A stretch of 64,000 nucleotides of DNA from Anisodus tanguticus (Eukaryota; Streptophyta; Magnoliopsida; Solanales; Solanaceae). Below are positions 25,845 to 36,511 of this stretch, one piece after another (the stretch's first letter is position 1; every line of letters starts with the position of its first letter). Under the pieces are notes generated by a model. The model made no database searches. It was not told the DNA's origin and worked only from the letters and a program-made list of their open reading frames with translations. A program made the translations under genes and the position numbers. Where the stretch lies: NCBI GenBank assembly GCA_034509755.1, contig CM067543.1, positions 13,330,954-13,394,953 on the forward strand. The letters are read 5' to 3'.

Positions 25845-28523
25845 GTATATAGTTTAAAAACTATATCGGGGTTTGATTTTTCGTTACATAAAAACCTTGG
25901 ATATTTACATAGTTTTGCACTTCTTAAAATGTGTGGATTTGATTTGTAATCGTAAAATTTGTTTATCTGCTCATAAGGCGTAATATATTCCGGTGAGAAT
26001 TTCATCTTGTCACACATTATTCTTTTTGTTGTCATCGAGAAGACGATGTTGTTATGAGTGGTGGTATAGTGGTTGGCCTAGTTGCAATCTTGGATGTGAA
26101 AGTTTTTGGTTTTTACGTAGGAGATTGAGAAGATTTCAAGGTTTGTAGGGTTTTGAAGTCTCTAAAGGCTTAAATCGGTTGTTCTAGCAAATGTGTATTT
26201 TTTTCTGTTTTGGTTGTAATAATTTCTTGGTTTTGTTTGATGATTTTTGTAATATTGGTAATATATTCTTCGAACTTGTCATTGCTTTGGTTGACATTAT
26301 TGTACTTGCTAAGAAAGTCGGCTAGAACATTCTTAGTTCCGGATATATTTTTAACAATAAAATCATAACAATAAAAGAATGATTGCCACTTCCTTCTTTC
26401 GTTTAGTTACGTAAAGAGTCTATTTTATTTGTAATAAAAGCTCTTACTTGGGTATTATCTGTTCTCACAACAAATTTTTGGTAATAGGTGGTAATGAGAT
26501 CTCTTTATTCCAAATTTTACTTGCTAATAGTTCTTTTTTGTTAATAGGGTAATTTTTCTCATTTGGTTTCCATGTTCCACCTCCATATCCATAAATTAGT
26601 GGTTTTTCTTTATCTATATCCTCTTTATCATATGCTTTGTGAGGATTGCTCCCCATCCTATATCACTAGCATCGGTAAAAAGTTCTAGTTGATCTAGTTC
26701 TTTGGTATTCTATGTTTTGGCAAGAGGCTTTCACTTTTTCCTTGATTTTATTTATGGCTTTAGTATGTTCTTCCTTCCATTGAAAGATTATATTTTTTCT
26801 AGTTAATTATTGTAATGGCTTTCTTAAGAGTGGTAAATCTTTTATATGGTCGAAGCGTAGTTTACTACTCCTAGAAATTGTTGTACCTCTTTTTTCCTTT
26901 CTAATTTATCTTTAAATTTTTTTATTTTTGTTACAATGTGTTCTTGTAATTTTAATCCTTCATTATCTATTATGTATCCCAAATATTCTATACTATTGTT
27001 AAAGATTTCAGATTTCTTTTCGGATAATAATATTCCATGTTGTTTCACAGTTTTTATGAATTCCTCTAGATGTTTTATATGTTTTTCAAAATCGTCACTA
27101 TTTATTAATATGTCATCAACATATGCTATACAAAATTCTGTTAATTTTCTGAACACTTGGTCCATCCTTCTTTGAAATATTTGTTGTGCATTTTTCAATC
27201 CAAAGGGTAGTTAGTACATTCCATTCGTAGTGTTCTTGAGGGGCACTAAAAGTTTGTTAAAGATTTTGATTCATTTTTTAGCTTTATTTGCCAAAATCCA
27301 CTTTCACAATCGAATTTACTTGAACCATTTTTTATTTCCTAATCTATTGATATGGTTTCTTTTGTATGGTAAAAAATATCCATCAAATATTGTCTTTTTG
27401 TTTAGTTCTTTATACTCAATCACCATTCTAGCCTTTTCTCTTTTTTGTTCGTTGTGTTTTCTAACTAAAAAGGCCGGGCTACTATGTGGACTTTTACTCG
27501 CTTGTATTAATTTTAATTCTAATAATTCTTTTAGTTTGGTTTCAATATCTTTTTGATCTGGTGGGCTATACCTAAGAGGTTTAGATCTAACTATATCACC
27601 GAAATTTATTAACTTGATTTCGGCGTATATTTTTTTTTTTCCCATAGTTGCATTGGGTTCTCTCCGAAATTTATTTTTAATGTATTGAGATAATTTTCCC
27701 TTAATAACGTAGGTTACTATTCATATCGACCTTATGTTACATATTCTTAGTGTGTGTATTGGTAGTACTCTCTTTAGTATTATCCACTTGTTACAAGGTG
27801 TTTGTAGGCTAAAAGTAGTATTATTTATCACTTGTATTTTAAAGTAGTCTAGGAAATTGTTTCCTACCAATACTTGTTGTTTCATATCATTCAGTTGGTA
27901 TATTACTGGTAGTCTAAATATTGTCTTTCCTAATATTATTCTCATATTTTCTGCTATTATATCCAATTCTTTTATTTGTTCGTTAAAGCCTGATACTCTT
28001 GCTCTATGTGTTTTAGATCTCTTCCATCTGTGTGGTTCTAATACATCTTTCTTAGCTAGACATAAGTCTGCTCCACTTGTCAATAAAAATCTTTTGTTTT
28101 ATCATTTTATCGAGCTTATATTCTATATGAACTTCTATGTAAATTGCTACCATCTCGTTTCACATATACTTTTTTAATATATGTGTCCTTCTTCTCTTGC
28201 TTCTTCTATTATTTCTTGCCATCTTATCTCATTTAATCTTTCCCTTATTCTATTAAGGTTTCTAGTAACTTTTTTATATCTATCATTGTAATATTTGTTT
28301 CCTATTTCACTAGTAGTTGAAGTCGTAATAAGCTTGTAGCGAACATCTCGTTCACATTGTATCCGGTAATTTCTTTCTTCTAATAAAGTTCCTTTTTTAT
28401 TTTTGTAGATCCATTTTCTTCGAACTACTTTCACTATCTGTGTGTTGGTTAGTGTAGTTAACATTTTCTGCTTCACTTTCTTCATCAGTTTGACTGACAT
28501 AAAAGTCTTCATATTCATACCAA
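25845..28523 (-). repeat. Array unit U11
   Basis: Full unit of about 2,679 bp. Open fragments 27721-28083, 27316-27645, 26842-27198 and 26465-26656. Confidence 0.9.
26279..28153 (-). pseudogene. Pol (protease-RT-RNase H) remnant, U11
   Basis: Same layout as U14 Pol. Protease body 27,721-28,083 and the YVDD segment 26,842-27,198 are open. Confidence 0.85.
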
Positions 28524-31204
28524 GTATATAGTTTAAAAACTATATCAGGGTTTGATTTTTCGTTACATAAAAACCTTGGATATTTACATAGTTTTGCACT
28601 TCTTAAAATGTGTGGATTTGATTTGTAATCGTAAAATTTGTTTATCTGCTCATAAGCTGTAATATATTCCGGTGAGAATTTCATCTTGTCACACATTATT
28701 CTTCTTGTTGTCATCGAGAACACGATGTTGTTATGAGTGGTGGTATAGTGGTTGGCCTAGTTGCAATCTTGGATGTGAAAGTTTTTGGTTTTTCTGTAGG
28801 AGATTGAGAAGATTTCAAGGTTTGTAGGGTTTTGAAGTCTCTAAAGGCTTAAATCGGTTGTTCTAGCAAATGTGTATTTTTTTCTGTTTTGGTTGTAATA
28901 ATTTCTTGGTTTTGTTTGATGATTTTTGTAATATTGGTAATATATTCTTCGAACTTGTCATTGCTGGTTGACATTATTGTACTTGCTAAGAAAGTCAGCT
29001 AGAACATTCTTAGTTCCAGATATATTTTTAACAATAAAATCATAACAATAAAAGAATGATTGCCACTTCCTTCTTTCGTTTAGTTCTGGTAAAGAGTCTA
29101 TTTTATTTGTAATAAAAGCTCTTACTTGGGTATTATCTGTTCTCACAACAAATTTTACTGGTAATAGGTGGTAATGAGATCTCTTTATTCCAAATTTTAC
29201 TGCTAATAGTTCTTTTTTGTTAATAGGGTAATTTTTCTCATTTGGTTTCCATGTTCCACCTCCATATCCATAAATTAGTGGTTTTTCTTTATCTATATCC
29301 TCTTTATCATATGCTCTGAGGATTGCTCCCCATCCTATATCACTAGCATCAGTAAAAAGTTCTAGTTGATCTAGTTCTGTTGGTATTCTATGTTTTGGCA
29401 AGAGGCTTTCACTTTTTCCTTGATTTTATTTATGGCTTTAGTATGTTCTTCCTTCCATTGAAAGATTATATTTTTTCTAGTTAATTATTGTAATGGCTTT
29501 CTTAAGAGTGGTAAATCTTTTATATGGTCCGAAGCGTAGTTTACTACTCCTAGAAATTGTTGTACCTCTTTTTTCCTTTCTAATTTATCTTTAAATTTTT
29601 TTATTTTTGTTACAATGTGTTCTTGTAATTTTAATCCTTCATTATCTATTATGTATCCCAAATATTCTATACTATTGTTAAAGATTTCATTTCTTTTCGG
29701 ATAATAATATTCCATGTTGTTTCACAGTTTTTATGAATTCCTCTAGATGTTTTATATGTTTTTCAAAATCGTCACTATTTATTAATATGTCATCAACATA
29801 TGCTATACAAAATTCTGTTAATTTTCTGAACACTTGGTCCATCCTTCTTTGAAATATTTGTTGTGCATTTTTCAATCCAAAGGGTAGTTAGTACATTCCA
29901 TTCGTAGTGTTCTTGAGGGGCACTAAAAGCTGTTAAAGATTTTGATTCATTTTTTAGCTTTATTTGCCAAAATCCACTTTCACAATCGAATTCTTGAACC
30001 ATTTTTTATTTCCTAATCTATTGATATGGTTTCTTTTGTATGGTAAAAAATATCCATCAAATATTGTCTTTTTGTTTAGTTCTTTATACTCAATCACCAT
30101 TCTAGCCTTTTCTCTTTTTTGTTCGTTGTGTTTTCTAACTAAAAAGGCCGGGCTACTATGTGGACTTTTACTCGCTTGTATTAATTTTAATTCTAATAAT
30201 TCTTTTAGTTTGGTTTCAATATCTTTTTGATCTGGTGGGCTATACCTAAGAGGTTTAGATCTAACTATATCACTTTGAAATTTATTAACTTGATTTCGGC
30301 GTATATTTTTTCTTTTTTTCCCATAGTTGCATTGGGTTCTCTCCGAAATTTATTTTTAATGTATTGAGATAATTTTCCCTTAATAACTGTAGGTTACTAT
30401 TCATATCGACCTTATGTTACATATTCTTAGTGTGTGTATTGGTAGTACTCTCTTTAGTATTATCCACTTGTTACAAGGTGTTTGTAGGCTAAAAGTAGTA
30501 TTATTTATCACTTGTATTTTAAAGTAGTCTAGGAAATTGTTTCCTACCAATACTTGTTGTTTCATATCATTCGGTTGGTATATTACTTGGTAGTCTAAAT
30601 ATTGTCTTTCCTAATATTATTCTCATATTTTCTGCTATTATATCCAATTCTTTTATTTGTTCGTTAAAGCACGATACTCTTGCTCTATGTGTTTTAGATC
30701 TCTTCCATCTGTGTGGTTCTAATACATCTTTCTTAGCTAGACATAAGTCTGCTCCTTTGTCAATAAAAATCTTTTGTTTTATCATTTTATCGAGGCTTAT
30801 ATTCTATATGAACTTCTATGTAAATTGCTACCATCTCGTTTCACATATACTTTTTTAATATATGTGTCCTTCTTCTCTTGCTTCTTCTATTATTTCTTGC
30901 CATCTTATCTCATTTAATCTTTCCCTTATTCTATTAAGGTTTCTAGTAACTTTTTTATATCTATCATTGTAATATTTGTTTCCTATTTCACTAGTAGTTG
31001 AAGTCGTAATAAGCTTGTAGCGAACATCTCGTTCACATTGTATCCGGTAATTTCTTTCTTCTAATAAAGTTCCTTTTTTATTTTTGTAGATCCATTTTCT
31101 TCTGAACTACTTTCACTATCTGTGTGTTGGTTAGTGTAGTTAACATTTTCTGCTTCACTTTCTTCATCAGTTTGACTGACATAAAAGTCTTCATATTCAT
31201 ACCA
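28524..31204 (-). repeat. Array unit U12
   Basis: Full unit of about 2,681 bp. RNase H is open over 147 codons (28958-29401). Other fragments are 29485-29715, 29687-29875, 29793-30002 and 30567-30785. Confidence 0.9.
28958..30834 (-). pseudogene. Pol (protease-RT-RNase H) remnant, U12
   Basis: Same layout as U14 Pol. RNase H is whole at 28,958-29,401. RT and protease are split. Confidence 0.85.
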
Positions 31205-31660
31205 AGTATATAGTTTAAAAACTATATCAGGGTTTGATTTTTCGTTACATAAAAACCTTGGATATTTACATAGTTTTGCACTTCTTAAAATGTGTGGATT
31301 TGATTTGTAATCGTAAAATTTGTTTATCTGCTCATAAGGCGTAATATATTCCGGTGAGAATTTCATCTTGTCACACATTGTTCTTTTCTTTGTTGTCATC
31401 TGAGAAGACGATGTTGTTATGAGTGGTGGTATAGTGGTTGGCCTAGTTGCAATCTTGGATGTGAAAGTTTTTGGTTTTTCTGTAGGAGATTGAGAAGATT
31501 TCAAGGTTTGTAGGGTTTTGAAGTCTCTAAAGGCTTCTGTCAGTTGTTCTAGCAAATGTGTATTTTTTTCTGTTTTGGTTGTAATAATTTCTTGGTTTTG
31601 TTTGATGATTTTTGTAATATTGGTAATATATTCTTCGAACTTGTCATTGCTGGTTGACAT
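31061..31660 (-). CDS. Chimeric ORF across unit junction U12/U13: post-Pol ORF N-terminus fused to coat-protein tail
   Basis: 199 codons. The ATG overlaps the last codons of the RNase H frame. About residues 1-150 match the N-terminal part of the post-Pol ORF seen in A2 and A3: a helical start, a Ser/Thr/Pro-rich linker, then a conserved block ending near D-I-V-F-K-L-Y-T. From W-Y-E-Y-E-D-F on, the sequence is the acidic, Ser-rich tail that follows the zinc knuckle of the coat protein in A1. The fusion is in frame and spans 31,204. No promoter is near, so expression is unproven. It is a by-product of the amplification rather than a native viral gene. Confidence 0.75.
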   Translation of the reverse strand: MSTSNDKFEEYITNITKIIKQNQEIITTKTEKNTHLLEQLTEAFRDFKTLQTLKSSQSPTEKPKTFTSKIATRPTTIPPLITTSSSQMTTKKRTMCDKMKFSPEYITPYEQINKFYDYKSNPHILRSAKLCKYPRFLCNEKSNPDIVFKLYTWYEYEDFYVSQTDEESEAENVNYTNQHTDSESSSEENGSTKIKKELY

Positions 31661-33890
31661 TATTGTACTTGCTAAGAAAGTCAGCTAGAACATTCTTAGT
31701 TCCAGATATATTTTTAACAATAAAATCATAACAATAAAAGAATGATTGCCACTTCCTTCTTTCGTTTAGTTCTGGTAAAGAGTCTATTTTATTTGTAATA
31801 AAAGCTCTTACTTGGGTATTATCTGTTCTCACAACAAATTTTACTGGTAATAGGTGGTAATGAGATCTCTTTATTCCAAATTTTCTTGCTAATAGTTCTT
31901 TTTTGTTAATAGGGTAATTTTTCTCATTTGGTTTCCATGTTCCACCTCCATATCCATAAATTAGTGGTTTTTCTTTATCTATATCCTCTTTATCATATGC
32001 TCTGAGGATTGCTCCCCATCCTATATCACTAGCATCAGTAAAAAGTTCTAGTTGATCTAGTTCTGTTGGTATTCTATGTTTTGGCAAGAGGCTTTCACTT
32101 TTTCCTTGATTTTATTTATGGCTTTAGTATGTTCTTCCTTCCATTGAAAGATTATATTTTTTCTAGTTAATTATTGTAATGGCTTTCTTAAGAGTGGTAA
32201 ATCTTTTATATGGTCTGAAGCGTAGTTTACTACTCCTAGAAATTGTTGTACCTCTTTTTTCCTTTCTAATTTATCTTTAAATTTTTTTATTTTTGTTACA
32301 ATGTGTTCTTGTAATTTTAATCCTTCATTATCTATTATGTATCCCAAATATTCTATACTATTGTTAAAGATTTCAGATTTCTTTTCGGATAATAATATTC
32401 CATGTTGTTTCACAGTTTTTATGAATTCCTCTAGATGTTTTATATGTTTTTCAAAATCGTCACTATTTATTAATATGTCATCAACATATGCTATACAAAA
32501 TTCTGTTAATTTTCTCGAACACTTGGTCCATCCTTCTTTGAAATATTTGTTGTGCATTTTTCAATCCAAAGGGTAGTTAGTACATTCCATTCGTAGTGTT
32601 CTTGAGGGGCACTAAAAGTGTTAAAGATTTTGATTCATTTTTTAGCTTTATTTGCCAAAATCCACTTTCACAATCGAATTTACTTGAACCATTTTTTATT
32701 TCCTAATCTATTGATATGGTTTCTTTTGTATGGTAAAAAATATCCATCAAATATTGTCTTTTTGTTTAGTTCTTTATACTCAATCACCATTCTAGCCTTT
32801 TCTCTTTTTTGTTCGTTGTGTTTTCTAACTAAAAAGGCCGGGCTACTATGTGGACTTTTACTCGCTTGTATTAATTTTAATTCTAATAATTCTTTTAGTT
32901 TGGTTTCAATATCTTTTTGATCTGGTGGGCTATACCTAAGAGGTTTAGATCTAACTATATCACCGAAATTTATTAACTTGATTTCAGCGTATATTTTTTC
33001 TTTTTCCCATAGTTGCATTGGGTTCTCTCCGAAATTTATTTTTAATGTATTGAGATAATTTTCCCTTAATAACTGTAGGTTACTATTCATATCTGACCTT
33101 ATGTTACATATTCTTAGTGTGTGTATTGGTAGTACTCTCTTTAGTATTATCCACTTGTTACAAGGTGTTTGTAGGCTAAAAGTAGTATTATTTATCACTT
33201 GTATTTTAAAGTAGTCTAGGAAATTGTTTCCTACCAATACTTGTTGTTTCATATCATTCAGTTGGTATATTACTGGTAGTCTAAATATTGTCTTTCCTAA
33301 TATTATTCTCATATTTTCTGCTATTATATCCAATTCTTTTATTTGTTCGTTAAAGCCTGATACTCTTGCTCTATGTGTTTTAGATCTCTTCCATCTGTGT
33401 GGTTCTAATACATCTTTCTTAGCTAGACATAAGTCTGCTCCACTGTCAATAAAAATCTTTTGTTTTATCATTTTATCAGGCTTATATTCTATATGAACTT
33501 CTATGTAAATTGCTACCATCTCGTTTCACATATACTTTTTTAATATATGTGTCCTTCTTCTCTTGCTTCTTCTATTATTTCTTGCCATCTTATCTCATTT
33601 AATCTTTCCCTTATTCTATTAAGGTTTCTAGTAACTTTTTTATATCTATCATTGTAATATTTGTTTCCTATTTCACTAGTAGTTGAAGTCGTAATAAGCT
33701 TGTAGCGAACATCTCGTTCACATTGTATCCAGTAATTTCTTTCTTCTAATAAAGTTCCTTTTTTATTTTTGTAGATCCATTTTCTTCTGAACTACTTTCA
33801 CTATCTGTGTGTTGGTTAGTGTAGTTAACATTTTCTGCTTCACTTTCTTCATCAGTTTGACTGACATAAAAGTCTTCATATTCATACCAA
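31205..33890 (-). repeat. Array unit U13
   Basis: Full unit of about 2,686 bp with few CAG/CTG lesions (for example CTG to CTCG near 32,514, CTG to TG near 32,618, CTG to CCG near 32,963). Protease-RT is open over 279 codons (32680-33519), RT over 128 (32171-32557) and RNase H over 147 (31644-32087). Confidence 0.9.
31644..33519 (-). pseudogene. Pol (protease-RT-RNase H) remnant, U13
   Basis: Same layout as U14 Pol. Protease and RT fingers are open from the start codon for 279 codons with D-S-G-A intact. An extra T at a CTG site near 32,688 ends this frame early. Confidence 0.87.
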
Positions 33891-34342
33891 GTATATAGTT
33901 TAAAAACTATATCAGGGTTTGATTTTTCGTTACATAAAAACCTTGGATATTTACATAGTTTTGCACTTCTTAAAATGTGTGGATTTGATTTGTAATCGTA
34001 AAATTTGTTTATCTGCTCATAAGCTGTAATATATTCCGGTGAGAATTTCATCTTGTCACACATTGTTACTTCTGTTGTCATCTGAGAAGACGATGTTGTT
34101 ATGAGTGGTGGTATAGTGGTTGGCCTAGTTGCAATCTTGGATGTGAAAGTTTTTGGTTTTTCTGTAGGAGATTGAGAAGATTTCAAGGTTTGTAGGGTTT
34201 TGAAGTCTCTAAAGGCTTCTGTCAGTTGTTCTAGCAAATGTGTATTTTTTTCTGTTTTGGTTGTAATAATTTCTTGGTTTTGTTTGATGATTTTTGTAAT
34301 ATTGGTAATATATTCTTCGAACTTGTCATTGCTGGTTGACAT
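33746..34342 (-). CDS. Chimeric ORF across unit junction U13/U14: post-Pol ORF N-terminus fused to coat-protein tail
   Basis: 198 codons, same structure as 31,061-31,660, spanning the junction at about 33,890. These are the two copies where the whole fusion stays open. In the other junctions (near 1,668, 4,367, 7,050, 9,742, 12,430, 15,119, 17,794, 20,477, 23,158, 25,844 and 28,523) it is split by CAG/CTG lesions. Confidence 0.75.
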   Translation of the reverse strand: MSTSNDKFEEYITNITKIIKQNQEIITTKTEKNTHLLEQLTEAFRDFKTLQTLKSSQSPTEKPKTFTSKIATRPTTIPPLITTSSSQMTTEVTMCDKMKFSPEYITAYEQINKFYDYKSNPHILRSAKLCKYPRFLCNEKSNPDIVFKLYTWYEYEDFYVSQTDEESEAENVNYTNQHTDSESSSEENGSTKIKKELY

Positions 34343-36200
34343 TATTGTACTTGCTAAGAAAGTCAGCTAGAACATTCTTAGTTCCAGATATATTTTTAAC
34401 AATAAAATCATAACAATAAAAGAATGATTGCCACTTCCTTCTTTCGTTTAGTTCTGGTAAAGAGTCTATTTTATTTGTAATAAAAGCTCTTACTTGGGTA
34501 TTATCTGTTCTCACAACAAATTTTACTGGTAATAGGTGGTAATGAGATCTCTTTATTCCAAATTTTACTGCTAATAGTTCTTTTTTGTTAATAGGGTAAT
34601 TTTTCTCATTTGGTTTCCATGTTCCACCTCCATATCCATAAATTAGTGGTTTTTCTTTATCTATATCCTCTTTATCATATGCTCTGAGGATTGCTCCCCA
34701 TCCTATATCACTAGCATCAGTAAAAAGTTCTAGTTGATCTAGTTCTGTTGGTATTCTATGTTTTGGCAAGAGGCTTTCACTTTTTCCTTGATTTTATTTA
34801 TGGCTTTAGTATGTTCTTCCTTCCATTGAAAGATTATATTTTTTCTAGTTAATTATTGTAATGGCTTTCTTAAGAGTGGTAAATCTTTTATATGGTCTGA
34901 AGCGTAGTTTACTACTCCTAGAAATTGTTGTACCTCTTTTTTCCTTTCTAATTTATCTTTAAATTTTTTTATTTTTGTTACAATGTGTTCTTGTAATTTT
35001 AATCCTTCATTATCTATTATGTATCCCAAATATTCTATACTATTGTTAAAGATTTCAGATTTCTTTTCGGATAATAATATTCCATGTTGTTTCACAGTTT
35101 TTATGAATTCCTCTAGATGTTTTATATGTTTTTCAAAATCGTCACTATTTATTAATATGTCATCAACATATGCTATACAAAATTCTGTTAATTTTCTGAA
35201 CACTTGGTCCATCCTTCTTTGAAATATTTGTTGTGCATTTTTCAATCCAAAGGGTAGTTAGTACATTCCATTCGTAGTGTTCTTGAGGGGCACTAAAAGC
35301 TGTTAAAGATTTTGATTCATTTTTTAGCTTTATTTGCCAAAATCCACTTTCACAATCGAATTTACTGAACCATTTTTTATTTCCTAATCTATTGATATGG
35401 TTTCTTTTGTATGGTAAAAAATATCCATCAAATATTGTCTTTTTGTTTAGTTCTTTATACTCAATCACCATTCTAGCCTTTTCTCTTTTTTGTTCGTTGT
35501 GTTTTCTAACTAAAAAGGCCGGGCTACTATGTGGACTTTTACTCGCTTGTATTAATTTTAATTCTAATAATTCTTTTAGTTTGGTTTCAATATCTTTTTG
35601 ATCTGGTGGGCTATACCTAAGAGGTTTAGATCTAACTATATCACTGAAATTTATTAACTTGATTTCAGCGTATATTTTTTCTTTTTCCCATAGTTGCATT
35701 GGGTTCTCTCCGAAATTTATTTTTAATGTATTGAGATAATTTTCCCTTAATAACTGTAGGTTACTATTCATATCTGACCTTATGTTACATATTCTTAGTG
35801 TGTGTATTGGTAGTACTCTCTTTAGTATTATCCACTTGTTACAAGGTGTTTGTAGGCTAAAAGTAGTATTATTTATCACTTGTATTTTAAAGTAGTCTAG
35901 GAAATTGTTTCCTACCAATACTTGTTGTTTCATATCATTCAGTTGGTATATTACTGGTAGTCTAAATATTGTCTTTCCTAATATTATTCTCATATTTTCT
36001 GCTATTATATCCAATTCTTTTATTTGTTCGTTAAAGCCTGATACTCTTGTTCTATGTGTTTTAGATCTCTTCCATCTGTGTGGTTCTAATACATCTTTCT
36101 TAGCTAGACATAAGTCTGCTCCACTGTCAATAAAAATCTTTTGTTTTATCATTTTATCAGGCTTATATTCTATATGAACTTCTATGTAAATTGCTACCAT
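34326..36200 (-). pseudogene. Pol polyprotein (aspartic protease, reverse transcriptase, RNase H), U14, best-preserved array copy
   Basis: A pararetrovirus polymerase ORF that would process viral protein and copy pregenomic RNA into DNA. Three frames cover it. 35,163-36,200: 345 residues with retropepsin D-S-G-A at residues 25-28, the flap-side V-L-V-G-N-N-F at 94-100, and RT motif A (F-D-C-E-S-G-F-W-Q) at 281-289. 34,853-35,245: RT palm with Y-V-D-D at residues 26-29. 34,326-34,769: RNase H with acidic residues D18, E64, D89 and D136. The breaks are a duplicated TAGT at 35,255-35,262, an in-frame TAA at 34,853-34,855 between RT and RNase H, and a 2-base excess just before RNase H. The first and last are absent in A2. 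All three recur in every unit I checked. The start was chosen because A2 has the matching ATG at 49,860. Confidence 0.92.
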
Positions 36201-36220
36201 CTCGTTTCACATATACTTTT

Positions 36221-36511
36221 TTAATATATGTGTCCTTCTTCTCTTGCTTCTTCTATTATTTCTTGCCATCTTATCTCATTTAATCTTTCCCTTATTCTAT
36301 TAAGGTTTCTAGTAACTTTTTTATATCTATCATTGTAATATTTGTTTCCTATTTCACTAGTAGTTGAAGTCGTAATAAGCTTGTAGCGAACATCTCGTTC
36401 ACATTGTATCCAGTAATTTCTTTCTTCTAATAAAGTTCCTTTTTATTTTTGTAGATCCATTTTCTTCTGAACTACTTTCACTATCTGTATGTTGGTTAAT
36501 GTAGTTAACAT
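36221..36511 (-). pseudogene. ORF6 remnant (small basic coiled-coil protein between coat protein and Pol), U14
   Basis: It aligns with the intact ORF6 of A2 (49,860-50,135). The N-terminal part, starting at the ATG complement at 36,509-36,511, and the C-terminal Lys/Arg/Glu-rich helix are in different frames, so the founder of the array already carried a frameshift here. It ends 21 bases before the Pol start codon. Confidence 0.7.

Noticed and set aside
1..33890. Mutation by deamination of methylated cytosine as the cause of unit differences
   Set aside because: The changes are CAG to CGG/CG and CTG to CTCG/CCG/TTG, mostly indels or A-to-G, not C-to-T or G-to-A at the methylated base.
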